From NCBI RefSeq assembly GCF_047663525.1, contig NC_092590.1, forward strand, positions 9,692,001 to 9,756,000: a DNA stretch of 64,000 nucleotides. Reading direction: 5' to 3'. The notes under the pieces are model-generated. The model made no database searches. It saw nothing but the letters and a program-made list of their open reading frames with translations, and was not told the origin of the DNA. The DNA comes from Anas platyrhynchos. Lineage: Eukaryota; Chordata; Aves; Anseriformes; Anatidae. This document shows positions 49,301-63,001 of the stretch, in pieces. The position numbers and the translations under genes are program-made. The stretch's first letter is position 1; every line of letters begins with the position of its first letter.

Positions 49301-52300
49301 CTGACTTATCTTTATAAATGTTGATAAAATGTAGACTTAATTCTTGACGTTTTCCAAGAGAGTGTATTTTATTTAACTGAAACAGTGAATACTTGGGATT
49401 TTTCTAGCTAGTGGAACTACAAACATGGTATTGATTCCCTAGCTCAATGCGTTAGAAGTCTTCAAAAGATAGAAAGATGCTATTAAAGCAGCTCTGTATG
49501 TCATCTACAAAGTGGGCAAAATTTTCTTCTACTGTAATCGCAGAAAAGTTATCAGAGTAGTACTATGCAGTAAAATAATCTGTAGGGAAAAATAAAATAA
49601 TGCTATCCTTATGTTCTTGATATCAAGCTTTGTGACAAACTGTTTTTGTATTTTAATTATTTTGATCCATGCTTTTAGAATCTGGGAAGAGGGGAGACGT
49701 ATAAGCTCTATGATTATGGCCTTATAACGCTTCCAGATATATCTTTCTGGACCTATTCTGAGGGAATCTCCCTTACCAATGTAATTTTTAGGATGGTTGC
49801 TGGAGCTCTGGTTTTTGTCTCTTCAGGTTATAGTACTGTTATAGGTCTAAATTTTCCTCTTTTTTTCAAGAGGCGAACTAAAGCAAAAATACATTCAACT
49901 AATCTCACTTCCCTTTAAAAGTACAGTCATAATTCTTGGTAATGTTAACTTAACGTATTCAAGTGAATTATAATTTTCAGTAAGTTATTTAATACTGGTT
50001 TTTACCTTTTTTTTGCTTTGTTTGCTTAAGAGAAATACATTTGTAGAAGACCTCACTGAAGAGGTGGTTGTTTCCCCAGAAGAAGTTATGGAATGGATCA
50101 GGAAAGGAGAAAGTAAGTTGTTTAACCCGTGTCAGCTGATATTTTAGGAAAGTATTGAACTGTATACATCTAGAATCCTGAGTGTCTTTGAGATAATATT
50201 CAGAAATTGCTGCTTGCGAGCTTAAAGGCTGTCCTTGTCTTTTATCTCCAGTTTATTGGGGTGTATTTCTACATGTGTATTTCAGAAACAGAAGTATTTC
50301 TAATACTCTTTTTTGACAGAAAATCGCCATTATGGGGAAACAAAAATGAATGAGCACAGCAGCCGTTCTCACACCATCTTCAGAATGGTAAAAGCCTTTT
50401 CCTATGAGAAGGTTGTTTTGTTTTATTAAATATTTGAAGTGACAAAAGCTTATTGTGCCTGCTTCTGCTAGATAATTGAAAGCCGAGAACGAAGTGACCT
50501 TGCAAATGCAAACTGTGATGGAGCAGTGATGGTGTCGCACTTGGTAAGAAGTACTCTAAGAAGTTGTTAAGCAGGCATTTAAGCAGGGAGTTTACTGTTG
50601 CAGCTTGCCTGTGAGAAAAATGTTATTTTAGAACGACATTGCAAGCATGTTTTGTTGTTAAATTCTATCAGATGCTTCTTGGACATAAATCATGCTTCTG
50701 ATCATCTGTATAGACGGAGACTACTGGGGCATTATCTGGAGGCTATCCTCCCAGCAGAGGGAATGTTGATGTGGTTAGAGTTCCTAGACAATACATGCTG
50801 GACTGAGGAGTGTGATGTCCTCCCCAGGAGCGTAAGGGACTATTGTCAGTGTGTGTCCACATTTTTGTCAAACATAGCTTACCCTCTGAGTGTTCCTGAT
50901 CACTGACAAACCCAGTGAAATAATTCTGAAGTAGCAAACGTTAAAGCTGCTATTAATAGAGTTTCTATTAATAGAATAGAATTCCTATATAGAATTTCTC
51001 TTAATAGAGTTCCTATGATCTTATTTGATATCCTTAGGCATTTTGAAATTATTTTTTTGAAATGTTGTGGAGTTGCGTATCACTTCCAGTAACGAGAGAG
51101 CAATTGTTTGTTTTTTTTCCTATTTCTTTCCAAAGCATAGCTATATTTTATGAAATTCTTAGCACGGATTTAGAATTAAGAGGATCTGAAATTAAATTAC
51201 CCCCAGAACTAATCAGTGAAATGTTTAATGTTGCAGAACTTGGTAGATCTGGCAGGCAGTGAAAGAGCTAGTCAAACAGGATCTGAAGGTGAGTGTTGAA
51301 TGAAGTTCTCCTTATGACAGTTTCTGTTAATTAAGGTTTAATGAGAGGCTGTGATGGAAAGGAAGCTCCTATCCATGTGATGTTGTTATTTCTAAGTATT
51401 GTATTTTCCACTTGACAGGTGAGGATCTGCTCAGGAAAATAGCAAAAGTTGTAAAGTGCAGACAATTGTGTAGTGACATGGCTTTTCTGGAACAGCAGGT
51501 CCAGCAAAAGTTGTAGGCTGTACTAATATAATGAAGATGAATAATCTGTAGTAAAGAAATCATTAGAAGCTCGTACGGACTGTTAATAAATATATAAAGC
51601 TGAAGAGTAAGTAGATAGCTCACTGTGTTAACAATCAGGCTTAGTTAAAAAGAGAGCATGAAGAACAAAAATGCCATTATTAAAAAAAAAAAATCATAAT
51701 CTGAGAATAACACGTGAATATCCTCTCTTAAAAGGTGTGACTACCCTGAAAGTTGAATCTAAGGCTGGTTTGGTACACTTAGATTCTATTTTTTTCTTTC
51801 TTTCTTTTTTTTTTTTTTTCCTGCAAGTGCCAATTTTAATTGCACGTCTAAATACAAAATAAACTTTGTTAACGAAATTCACGTTCCTCTGGCCCTGACT
51901 ACCTACTAAGTGAAGATTATTAATGCTCATTTGTGATAGACTGATAGACTTTGATTCATTTGGGCTATTCTAAAAGACTTGATACTGGGTGCTGATGTGT
52001 CACAGTGCATTTTGGTACTGGAGATGTAACTCTGGACAATCCCTCTGAGCATAACATAACACAACACCTTGACATGTTGAATAAAACAACATTTAGATAG
52101 ATCTTCAAGAAAGAAAATACTGTGTAATACCTAGGTCTCCGACTGAAAGAAGGCTGCAATATAAATCGGAGTTTGTTCATTCTGGGCCAAGTTATCAAAA
52201 AGCTTTGTGACGACCCTTCTGGGTAAGTGCTTGTGTTGACATACCTCTTTTTGGACAAGTCACTGATAAATTAAGAAGTTAAATCTCTTTAGACATCAAA

Positions 52301-55300
52301 TAGTATTCTATATGGCTCTCCTAAATGTTCTGTCACCTTAAGACAATACCGTTTTTCATAGAAAAATGACTTTTTAAATCTGTTTTCTTACTTTCCCCTC
52401 AGTTTCATAAATTACCGTGACAGCAAGCTGACTCGAATTCTACAGAACTCTCTTGGAGGAAATGCTAAGACGGTTATTATTTGTACAATCACTCCTGTGT
52501 CTTTTGATGAAACACTCAGTACTCTTCAGGTAAACCTTCTTGCCTGTTGTCAAGCATCATTCTGACTCTAGACTTTAATATTGATGGCTTGGGGTGGGGG
52601 GAAAAATGTGACGGGCAGGGGTCTTTAGTCACTGGAACCTTCTAAAGTTCCTCTGCACTTGGGACATGAAATGTGTTTATTTTGTACTCCGTGTGTTCTC
52701 TCAGTCACACTGTTGTACTAGTTTGGCTAGCTAGAGCTTTTTGGCAGTTCGACAACGTTTTAGCCAGCTTCTCCAAGAAGAGAGGGTAAATGAACTAGTG
52801 ATGAGCTTTAGGCAGGATTGTCTTCCTTTTGGTGCTCTCTAGATCTTTATATTGAGAAATAATTAGGTGTGGTTTTGCTTAAGCACACTTTTCTGTCATT
52901 CAGCTGTTCCCTTATCTCTGTTGGGAAATAAGATAGAAAATACGTCTCTTGATGCATTTGTTCTTTAACCGTTGTCCATGAGAGATGATGGTTGCTCTTC
53001 CAGTTTGCCCATACAGCCAAAGGAATGAAGAATACGCCAAAAGTCAATGAAGTTCTTAATGATGATGCCCTCCTGAAGAGATATCGCAAAGAAATTCTGG
53101 ATTTGAAAAAGCAGCTGGAGGAAGTATGTAATAAATACAGTAAAACTTATAGTTTATATATGCCTGTGTGCATATGTATTGCGTGTGTGTGTGTATACAC
53201 GCACGCGTACTTTTGTATATTTACAGTGGTAGCTATTTGGAAACTGTTTTAAATCAAGACCAGTTAAATCTGGAGGGGTGGGGAAACCCTTTAAGCTGGT
53301 AATTGTTGCTTATATTCAGAGAATAAAAATTGAAAACAAAGCGAAACGTAAAGCAATTGATAATGACCAGTGTATCTGGGTGAAACCTAACGCTAAGCGA
53401 GGCCAACTGACTGACGAATGTTTTTGTAGGTGAGAGAGTTTAAGAAACTTATCGTGCCTCATAGTACACTTCGATAGTGCTACAAATGAAAGCAATAATT
53501 AACTGATGCTCAATAACCTCCTGTATTATAATTGAAGGTTCCAAATGGATTGTTTCCTCCTTCCTAACAGATGTTCAGCCTAAGCTGCAGCTGTGTAAGA
53601 TCAGTGGCAAAGTCTGTCGTGTGTATGTTGAAGATATGTTTTAAAAGTGGATGACTTGAGACTTCCCACCATACAGTGTAGTCTCATTCATCTTGCTCAA
53701 AACAAACAAACAACAAAAAAAAATAGCCAATACAGTGTTGATGAGAATCCTGCAGGTGTTGTAAGAGAATGCATCATAATATGTGAAGCATGGGAAAATC
53801 GCAACTTAGACATGATGCATCTTTCGATGATTTAAATCAAAGCAATATTTTTTTTGGGGGGGGGGCAGGAAGAGTTATAGAAAAAGATTAAGGAAAAATT
53901 TGGCTTAAAAAAATTAATTTGAAGTATAGATTTCCACCTAGTGGTATGCTTGTTCTGTTATAACATGACGTAGTCAGGAAAGTACTTCTGTTAAGTACAG
54001 AAGAGGTTATTAGAAAATTGCGTGTATTCATCTCTAAATACTTAATTATCGCAAGATAACTAAGCTGTCAAATAACTAGTTACTATAATGCAGTTGCTTT
54101 ACAACAGAAAAAATTATCAGTACCCAAAATTTTGAGACATTGCTTGCATTAGAGAAGCATATTGTTATGTGACAATTAAATCATAGCTATGAAAGAGCTT
54201 CAGGCCCTGTAGAGAGGTGAGCTTAAACTGTTATATTTGAAAGCATGCTTTCTCTATCTCTATTTTTTAAATTCCTAGAGAAGTCTGTAGCTATTTTGTT
54301 TTGCTTTTCTAAATACTTGCATATACAGACTTGAAATACTAAGTCTATGGGTAAATTGTGGACTGAATTGTCAGTTGCTTTCTTAAAGACTAGAGACAGC
54401 TCTTCCAGACTTAGAAGAATATATGTACGTGGTGTCATTTTTAATTAGTAATAATACCTTATCTCTTGTACCAGTAGTTTGTACTCTTTATGTCAACATG
54501 ATTGATCTTTTTATGGAAGGTGTCTCTGAAGACTCAACTTCACGCGGTGGAAAAAGATCAACTGGCCCAGTTGCTGGAAGAAAAACTTTCTCTTCAGAAA
54601 GCGCAGGAGGATAGGATACGAAACTTAACTGAGATGCTGGTGACTTCTGCCTCGTTTTCAGCAAAACAGGATATTAAAGTAAGAGCAGCTGTTACACATC
54701 TGGTTTGTTAAATCTTACATAGAGTCATTGTGAAAATGAGGAATAAGTTTGAGTTATGCAGTCCTGAGACTTCACTTTCAATATGCCCAGACCAATTGTA
54801 AGTGTTTGTGCTCAATTTTCACACTTTTAAGGAATAACCTCTTAAATAACTTGTGAGTAAGCATTCATTCAATTCTGAACAAGACTTTTGCTTACAAATA
54901 ATCGTGCTGTAGTTCAGTTTTGAAGAAACTGCAAAGCAGAAGATACTGTAGGTTAGCCTGCAGGACTGTTGTAGCACTAACTTATGCAACATCTACTCTC
55001 TACGTAGTGCTTAGATCACCATTTTCTATAAATAAAAATATTTATTTTAAATTTTTTTTTTAAGGCCAAGAAAAGAAGAAGAGTTACATGGGCTCCTGGT
55101 AAAATAACCCAGAAGAATGTGAATTATTTTGAAGACTTTGAAAAAACGGAATTGACTGAAACAAAAAAAATGAAAGCATCCCTGTCTTTACTACCAGGTG
55201 GAGAGGGTTCTAAGTATCTTTGTGGGGTGGAAGGAGAACAGGAAAATTCTGCAAGGCAGCTTTGAAATGAAGACCTGAAAATGAGGAATAATCCCTTGCT

Positions 55301-58300
55301 TATAAATCTAAATTGATAGATTCAGAAACGTTACTCACTGTGCTACATCATTGCCATTGAATGATTATTTCTGATGTGATGAAATCTTTGACAGAACTCT
55401 TGATGTCTAGTTTAAAATGTACTCTCACTCTATTTCTAATGCATCTTCCTCTTCAGCTACATTTTCTGAGAGTTCTGAAAATGACAACCAACGTTTAACT
55501 CTTCCCGATCAAATTTTGGATACAGAGTGGACTCCTGGACCTGACATGAACTGGGTAACTTCATAATCTCTTCAGTTGGCCTTACGTGGTGTATACACGT
55601 TCCATGCTTCTCAGTAAGGTCAGCCTTACCCTTCTTTAGGGCATCGACAATCTTTTTTGCGTCTAACTAGTTAGAAAGCAAGTCTCTGTCATCTGTTTGA
55701 AGTTGTGGGATGTTTTTGTGGAGAATGGGCTAGTGAGCTTTGGTATTTAAACAGGACTAGCAGTGAAAAGACAAGCAACAAGGAATATAATAAACTTGCT
55801 TCGGCTTGTACATCAGCTAACTAGAAGTGATTCTCTTTCTAGACTCAGAAAGACTTTGAAGAATCTATGCAATGCTGTGAAGTTTCAACGCTAGAAAAGG
55901 TAAGCCTGTCCATTAGTGTCTTAAAAATAAGACCAAAATCCCAATAACCTCTCCTAAAGTTTGTTATCCTTTTTTTTAGGACCTTGCTGTCAGTGAAGTC
56001 AATGTCCTAAAAGCTAACTTGAATAAAGTTGTATTAGAAAATGAACAGCTGAAATTAGAAGTAAATGAAATGAAGGCGAAACTGAAGGAAAAGAGAGAAA
56101 CAGAAGAATTTGAAATGCTGGAAAAGCAAACACAAAAAGAGCATGAGGTAAGGTGCACTGAAATACAGATAGATAAGAATTCTGTATACTCAATTTTTTT
56201 TTGAAGAGTTAAGTCAGTATACATCTACTTGGATGTTTATCACAGGTGGTGCTAAGTTGCACTCAACAGCAGAACGAAAGAATCCAGGATTTGAAATGCA
56301 CTTAGTGTAAAACTCATATTTAAACTGTGAATGTTATTTAAATTCGTATTTCATTTTTGAATTTTAACTAGAGGAAGTCTAGTTAAACACATGTATATAT
56401 TTGTGTGTATCCACACTATATTTTTTGTGCGCATGTATGTGTAATACATGAATGGTCTAGATTTCTGCAAGAGGTTCTCCCTTTCCAATGTGTAATAAAT
56501 GCGCTATTACTAAATAGGCTATAGAGTATTTTGAAGTTAGTGAAGTGTGGCTTAATAAGCATACTCGTTTCTTGTATAGGACAGTTCAGTGAGTTACAAA
56601 GATCAGAGCGATGTCAGCATTATCTTGAAACATTGTTTAACTCGGTCATAATGCGAATGGTGATGTCTGTAAAAGGAAAAAATAAAAGCTGTTTTGTGCC
56701 ACAAAGTCAGAACATTCTGCCTAGTGGATAATATGATACAGGACATGCAGACTTCCAGTTCCTTTCGCCTCCTCATGCGTTTTGTGGACATCTTTTTTTG
56801 TCCAAATGTCTGTTTTCTTTCTATGCTCTAATTCTGTTACAAGTAATACGTACTTCTACTTAGGCATTACGTTCTAGTTGCCCAAGGGCTAGTCTGTCAA
56901 ATAAGTTACAGAAGGAAAAGAGACATTTGAGGTATTGAGACACGGGTGTACTTTATTCCATTTCTTACTGTTGAGGGATTTTTGAAACAGCAAAGATCCC
57001 ACGGCTTGCCGCAGCTGAGCAAACCAAGTCCCCATGACAGTGTTCCCACACTGCCCAATTGAGGAATTCAGAAAAATATTGTTGCCAGTAGCTGGCTTCA
57101 GGGACAAGGTCTACGTGACTGCTAATCACAAGGGGGTTGTTTTCCTGCAGGTGGGGTTGTTTTCTTGTAGTTGTTTGTCTGAGTGCTTTTGACCAATAAT
57201 CTTGAGTGAGACACTATCCTCCCGTTTAAGTTCACTAGAAAAGTCAGGCTATTCGGGTAATAAAATGGAGCATGATCTGACCCTACTGGTGTCTGTCATG
57301 TCTTCGGCCGTTCTTCCTGCAACATCTTACCTCATACCTTTTCCAGAAGGAGCTGATTCTTTGCTGTGTTGGCTGCAGACTGGTTGTACGCCCTAGGCTG
57401 TTTCATATCCTCTTACCATGATGCTAAGGTTGAACTGAAGTTGCATCCTTTCGCCCTGTTTCAGGTTACAATTTAACAGCCTCACCTATTAGTTGTGTTC
57501 CCCACAAAAATGTATAGGTATATTCTGAAGCCAACATTGAACAAATTGTGTTAGAATTGTCCCTGAGAAACCTGTGTGTCTACTGACAAGTAGTCTAAAG
57601 TACCTTAAGTTGCAAGAACTGCTTTTTGAATAAATCCTACCTTCAGATCCATATCTGAAGATACTCCCTAAACTGTAAGCATTTGACACCTGTGTAGCAA
57701 AGTAATTACAGCATAAGTGACAGGTCACCTACTTTGCTGAGCAGATTTGGCTGAAATCATCAATTTCAGCCAGCAGACACACAGGGGTAAACTCTACTGT
57801 GAATAATGACAGGAAGTGACTTTTAACAGGTAGTTTGATACTGTTTCTACAGCTCTCCTCTGACCTGAAAATTACAGGTTAGGTTTCCTCCTCCCTATGC
57901 TTGTAGCTTTTCTCTGTAGTCTTCTACTTGTGCCTCCTTTCAGAGGATGCAACTTGAACATGTTTATGGCTTGCTTGCTTCACCTCAGCTCTGACACTTC
58001 CTAATTCTTGTCACTGAATAGATTGCATTAGATAGCTGCGCTGTGTTGTAAAAAGCTGCTTAACGTGACCAATCTGAAGTTTCATACCTTACAGATTTGT
58101 GCATGAAATGGCTTTGATCACATTGCTTTCACTTCTCGAGCTGTGTAAAATTAAGTTGGACTTGAAATCTTTCAATTTGCTGGGAAGCGGAAATGGAGCT
58201 TTGCATCTTATCTATCAGTTTGAAAGGGTGTAGCAGCTTGCTTTGTACCTGTTTAAATACATATTCATGTATATGGTTTGCTAACTAACAGAAAAGAAAA

Positions 58301-61300
58301 CATAAGGTAGACCTTGCTTATTTTCGTGGCGATGGCAGCTAATACCATTGGTTGTGGTTGCTTTCTAACCTCCTCTGCAATTTTGCTTTAATTTGCTCCA
58401 CAGACAGAACTAATGCATGAAGTTACCAGCCTAAAGAATGTAGTTTCAAATGTGGAAGCGCACAATGTAGAACTTGAGGTGAGTCTGTCTCAAGCTTGCA
58501 TGCAGTAAGGCTTCTATGGAATGTTGTTTGGTTTGTGTTGGTTATACTCTTATCTACTATGGACAGTCTAGACTTACAGGGCTCTGGTTAGTCTTACCAG
58601 CTGTAAAGGGGATATTTATAAACTCAATCTTACATAATAAGCGTTACTAAATTTTCTGTTAGATTTCTACCTGAAGAAAAAAAAATGGAGCTAGGTTTTC
58701 CCTTGTGGTTTTTTTTCCCTTTTCTCCTGTAACTTTTAGGCAGAAATAAGCTCCAAATTGGAACAGCTGAAAGAGAAAGAGAACAAAATAAAGACGTTAC
58801 AGAATCGTGTGGAAGAATTGCAGAAAGCAGGAGTGGAAAAAAAGGACGCATGTGTTTCAGCTGTAAATGTGAGTTTTCTTCTGGGGTTGCGAGGCTATGT
58901 TGGATGTTACTTTGTTGGGTATGGGTTAAATATAATTATAGCTTTAGTGTGGTTGAAATCTGCTGTCAAGCGAATTAGCTATTTTTTGGAGCTTAAAACA
59001 CTGATTGACTACATCAACAGTTCTCCTGCAAGAAGCTTATTTTATACAGCAACGCTCTGGTGAAGTAAAGCTATGGGAAAGGTTGCACTTCATCTAAAAG
59101 GAACAGTAGGACAGAGCTCAGATAATGAACCATGTTTGCGAAGTCTCTTCTGTACTTTAACTGTATTATAATGATCAAGTTTGCTTTGTTATGGCCTGTT
59201 TTAGCTTTTTTTATTATTTTTCGTCTCTTTCAGAGAGATTTCACTAAACTACTTGAGGAAGTTCAACAGTTGACCAAATCCCTCTTAGATAGTGAAGCTA
59301 TAGCCTTGGATGCCAAAAAAGAGTCTTCTTTTCTCAGAACTGAGAATCTGGAGCTGAAGGAGAAAATGGCAAGTATTTGTTAAACCACTTTTGTTGCCGT
59401 ACCAAATACGGTTGAGGTACTGTTGTCTTACAGTCAGTAAATACAAGATTTGGCTAGTGACTCGTGCTCCAAGTGATGTTTTCACTCTGGAACTTGTGGA
59501 AAACAGGTCTTAGGAGAAAGATGAAAAGATACTAGAGGCTTGTTGTGCAGGAGTAAGCGTGCAGTCTATCAGTATGGAGAGAATAAAGCAGTAGTGTTTG
59601 GGGAGTTCCTGGGACAGAAGACTCCAAGTCTGATTTTTCCCAGGGAATAAAACAGTAAGATGAATGCAGGAAAGAGGGGTGGACCGTGCTTTTGAGCTTT
59701 GATGGAGTAAAAATGAAATGGGGAAAGCGGTTATGGTTCAACCTCTAATGTAAGGTACATTTTGGTTAGTGCTCTAACAGGAATTAAGCTCTTTAACCAC
59801 GACTTGTGTTGTATTGATCATGATCAAAGTTGTTGAGGGCAACAACAGGAAATGCGATGGGATGCAATGTTCAACTGTTAAACAAGTAGGCTTGGATTTT
59901 GTGTGTGAACTGCATGTTGTTTTGTCTTCCTGAAGAATGAACTCTTAAGTAATTACAAGCAAATGCAAAAGGATGTGCAACTCTATCAAAGTCAAATAGA
60001 AGCAGGAAAAGCCAGCTACAAAAAGATGGAAGCTGACTTGCAGAAAGAATTGCAGTCTGTATTTCAAGAAAACACAAGGTTAACTTCACTGATGGAGGGT
60101 AAAGTTCCAAAAGGTACTGTTCAGTTGGAGTTGGTGCTCTCTTCCCATCCCTTGCCCCTTCTCCCTTTCCCCACTGAGGTGGGTGGTAGGGAAGATTTTG
60201 GCTCTAATGTTTTCTAGACTTTAATGTCTATGACATTCAGAGTGCATTACGCCTCTTCTGCTTAATTTAAAACCTGCTTTTCTACCCTCACACTTTCTAA
60301 CCTAAATGTGTTCGTTTTTCTAGATTTGCTTTCTGTTGTGGAGCTGGAAAAAAAGGCATCTGATATAAAAGCGGAGCTAGAAAAAGCGTTGGAAGAGAAT
60401 GCACTCCTACAAAAACAAGTAAATGAGCTACCAGAATTTCAGTCTCTACCAAATAGTGTTGAGATGCAGCAGAGAGAGATAAACAAAAAAAATTCTGAAA
60501 AAAATCAATTTTTTCTGGAGCTGGGCTTCCTTATATTCTCATTATAGAACATATATTGTGTTCTTTATATTGTGCTTCCCGAGTTACACATTAGAGTATC
60601 ACACATTAGAATCTAATAGGCCTCTTAAAGACAAAAGTAGTCTTGAATCAAATAACATGACATTCTTCAAAAAAAAAAAAAAAAAAAAGTCATTAAGGTG
60701 CTTTCCCTCAGGTATCTGATACTTGCATTCAAGAAAAAATCAAAGATCACATGCTGAGTCATAAAGTCTGCTAGAACTAATTAATGTCAATTTCTAATAA
60801 CTAATGTAAATTTCTAGTACAAAGCTTGCTTATTTGCCTTGCTATAGCTAGGAGTATTAATCCATTCTTAGCTCAGATATATTAAACAAAAAAAGTTTTA
60901 AATGTCTAAAAAAACCAATTAGTTTGTCTTTTTGAACCCAGTGGGGCTTACCATCATCCCTGTTGTTCAAAGATTTCTTTGGGTTTTATTTTGTTGGGGG
61001 AGTGTCCGAAGTCTAGCACCATGCTGTGCTCTGTGTTTTGCCTATGTTTGTTTCCAAAGCCTGCATATGGAGACGTTTTGTTTTTTTCATTATATAGTTG
61101 TGACAAATACTGACTTAGAAAATGCTGTTGATGTTTTCTTTTGTTCGTAGACTCTCGAAAAATGTGAGGAGCTACGCTTACTAGAACTGGAAAGAGAAAA
61201 GCTGCTCTCTGAGGCAGCTGATAATGAAGTTAAACTGAAGCATATGACTGAAGAAATTGGGAAACTGAAAGAAGATCTAGCAGATGCACAGCTTAAGTAT

Positions 61301-63001
61301 GAGAACTCCGATCAGGAATATGTAGCACTTAAGCAGCTGCATGAAGAACTAGAACTAAAATACGTGGCTGCGTCAGAGAACAGCGAACAAATGAAACTCC
61401 AAATAGAACATCTATCTAAAGAAGCAGAAGAGTCTGAAACAGCCTTGGACGATGTGAAATTGGAGGTCAGTGTCATCTTGATCCTTTAGACATGTAAGAT
61501 ACAAAGAATTCTTCCGCAGTATTAAAATCACTTGGAGAAGTGATCTTGAATGTATAAATAACATTGCAGCTGAAATTCTTATAGCGTTAGTGGATATTAC
61601 TTGTTCTTTGCCAGATGTGCAGTCATAGGCTTATGCATAAAAATGGCCCTTCATGGGGAAAGAAACATGTAGTTTACAGCAGGCTGTGTTCTGTTCTCTA
61701 GTTCTAATTCTTCTTTTCCCATTCTTCAGTTTATTTATAGGGCAAATCGTATTTAAGTTTATTATTCAAATGTTATTTATTATGAAAATATATTTCAAAT
61801 ATCTAGCTACGACTCTCTGAAATCGTAGAAACAAAGCTTTCTCCTCAGGGAACCGTTTAGGATTCTGCTTTAAAAGAAAGAAAAGGGCAGATCTTTCAAA
61901 CCAGAGAAAACCACTGCATTAATTGGGAAATATAAAGGTGGGGGGGAGGAACATCCTTTAGAAGAAAAGGAAACTAAAGCTGCATGTATTTCTGACAAGC
62001 CTTTTGGTAGTGCTCTGGCTGTCATAATCAGCTACAGATTTGATTGCTTCCTAAGCTAGGCTACAGTGTCGTGTGTGTTGTGTTTTAGCAAGGCTTTTCC
62101 TGCTAGGGAGAAACCATCAGAAGGTTTCCAGAAACGGTTGCCTATTTAATGTGGGCCAGAATGTAAGTGGAGGCTTAAAGTGAAACAGTGAAACTTCTGT
62201 TCTTTTGCTGAAGAGTGAGAGGACGCTATCGTTTCTAAGTTAATGTGAGTCTGTGAAAACATGTATGTAACATGCTGTTTCGCGTGACAATGAAAGTGTC
62301 GGGTGTTTCCCTTTACAAACCAAAGCTCTCTAACAAAATGAAAGAGTTGGAAAAAAAGACAGCAGAGCAGGAGCATCTTCTTGGTGTAAGAGAGGATCTT
62401 ATTCAGACTCAGCAGAAGCTAAATGAAATGGAACAATTGAAAGAGCAAGAGAAGATTATGGAATCGAGATTGGAGGCCAAGGATTCAGAGTTACAGGCAG
62501 TTCTTCAACAGCTTAGTGGATGTCGGGAAGAAATAAAAACTCTCACTCAGGAAAGAGATGACCTGAAACAAAGAGAGGAGTCTCTCCAAGCTGAGAAAGA
62601 CCAGCTCAGTGAAGATATCAAGGACACTGTTTCAATGGTAGGAATTCTGCCTTTACTGAAGTGGACTGTACATGTTAAGGGGAAAGAATATAAGAACGGT
62701 TATGAACAATATTGAACTACATAGGGGGGTAGGAGAGTGGAGTTTTTTGTGGAGCTTTTTGTTTTTATTCAAGGAGTACTTAGTAATGTGGCAAAATACC
62801 TCAAGCTTCTCTCTTGTGGATTTTCTTCCTTTTATTCTAAAGAACATTTTAGCGCACGAAGAACTGAGAAATGCACAGAGTTCTTTGAAGCAGTCCCAGG
62901 AAACTGTTAAGGAATTGGAGAAAAGTCTTTCTGAAAAAGAGTCTCAGATGCTGAGTGTTGAGGAGACACTAAGGAAAACCATCAGTGACCTTGAAAGACA
63001 G
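46387..63001 (+). CDS. CENPE: CENPE right copy, exons 1-25 (kinesin-7, continues past the window)
   Basis: Mitotic kinetochore kinesin. Exons: 46387-46442, 46529-46620, 47392-47481, 47560-47678, 49001-49120, 50031-50112, 50320-50387, 50472-50543, 51237-51288, 52135-52222, 52403-52529, 53004-53123, 54520-54678, 55065-55197, 55457-55554, 55843-55899, 55980-56147, 58404-58478, 58740-58868, 59234-59368, 59936-60113, 60324-60478 (donor abnormal), 61151-61465, 62326-62637, 62843-63001. The phases join without a stop through 1,053 codons if exon 22 ends at 60478. Motor residues 1-340 carry P-loop 86-93, switch [18 protein letters not shown] (188-204) and DLAGSE (237-242). From 363 onward it is almost continuous Lys/Glu/Leu-rich coiled coil, as in the family, whose full length is about 2,700 aa in human. 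Exons 1-17 are mirrored in the left copy; exons 18-25 have no partner inside the window. The intron after exon 20 is GC-AG. Confidence 0.96.
47560..47678 (+). CDS. CENPE: CENPE right exon 4, P-loop exon
   Basis: Residues 80-119 with GQTSSGKT (86-93), the Walker A loop of the kinesin motor. It is flanked by CCTAG and GTGAGT splice sites. I see no amino-acid difference from the left copy in this exon. Confidence 0.94.
50320..50387 (+). CDS. CENPE: CENPE right exon 7, switch I exon
   Basis: Residues 187-209 with switch [18 protein letters not shown], all conserved positions present, including Arg189 that the left copy lacks. Confidence 0.93.
51237..51288 (+). CDS. CENPE: CENPE right exon 9, switch II exon
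   Basis: Encodes [17 protein letters not shown], the switch II / relay region (DLAGSE at 237-242) that couples nucleotide state to the microtubule interface. Acceptor TTGCAG and donor GTGAGT are good. The left mirror at 5255-5306 codes the same residues. Confidence 0.93.
55065..55197 (+). CDS. CENPE: CENPE right exon 14, PP1/Aurora motif exon
   Basis: Starts [14 protein letters not shown]. The RVTW docking and phosphorylation motif known from human CENP-E is preserved. The donor is CCAG|GTGGAG. The downstream GTAAGT seen in the left copy reads CTAAGT here, so only the weak donor is available. Confidence 0.88.
60324..60478 (+). CDS. CENPE: CENPE right exon 22 with apparently lost splice donor
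   Basis: The reading frame enters in phase 1 after TTTTTCTAG and gives a coiled-coil segment resembling human CENP-E after KVPKDLL. By alignment of the next exon (61151, phase 0) this exon should end after the codons QQRE at 60478. The following bases are ATAAAC, not GTAAAC, and if the exon were not spliced the frame hits TAG at 60547. A good in-frame GT (CAA|GTAAAT) sits 60 bases upstream, ending the exon at 60418 and dropping 20 residues. Confidence 0.7.

Larger units (their letters stand above)
43874..56530. repeat. Right arm of the inverted duplication
   Basis: Partner of 1-14,004. Base 56,530 pairs with base 1; the inner boundary is inside a CR1. It includes RSPH4A exon 7, the ERV block, the CENPE promoter and exons 1-17. 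Confidence 0.95.
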
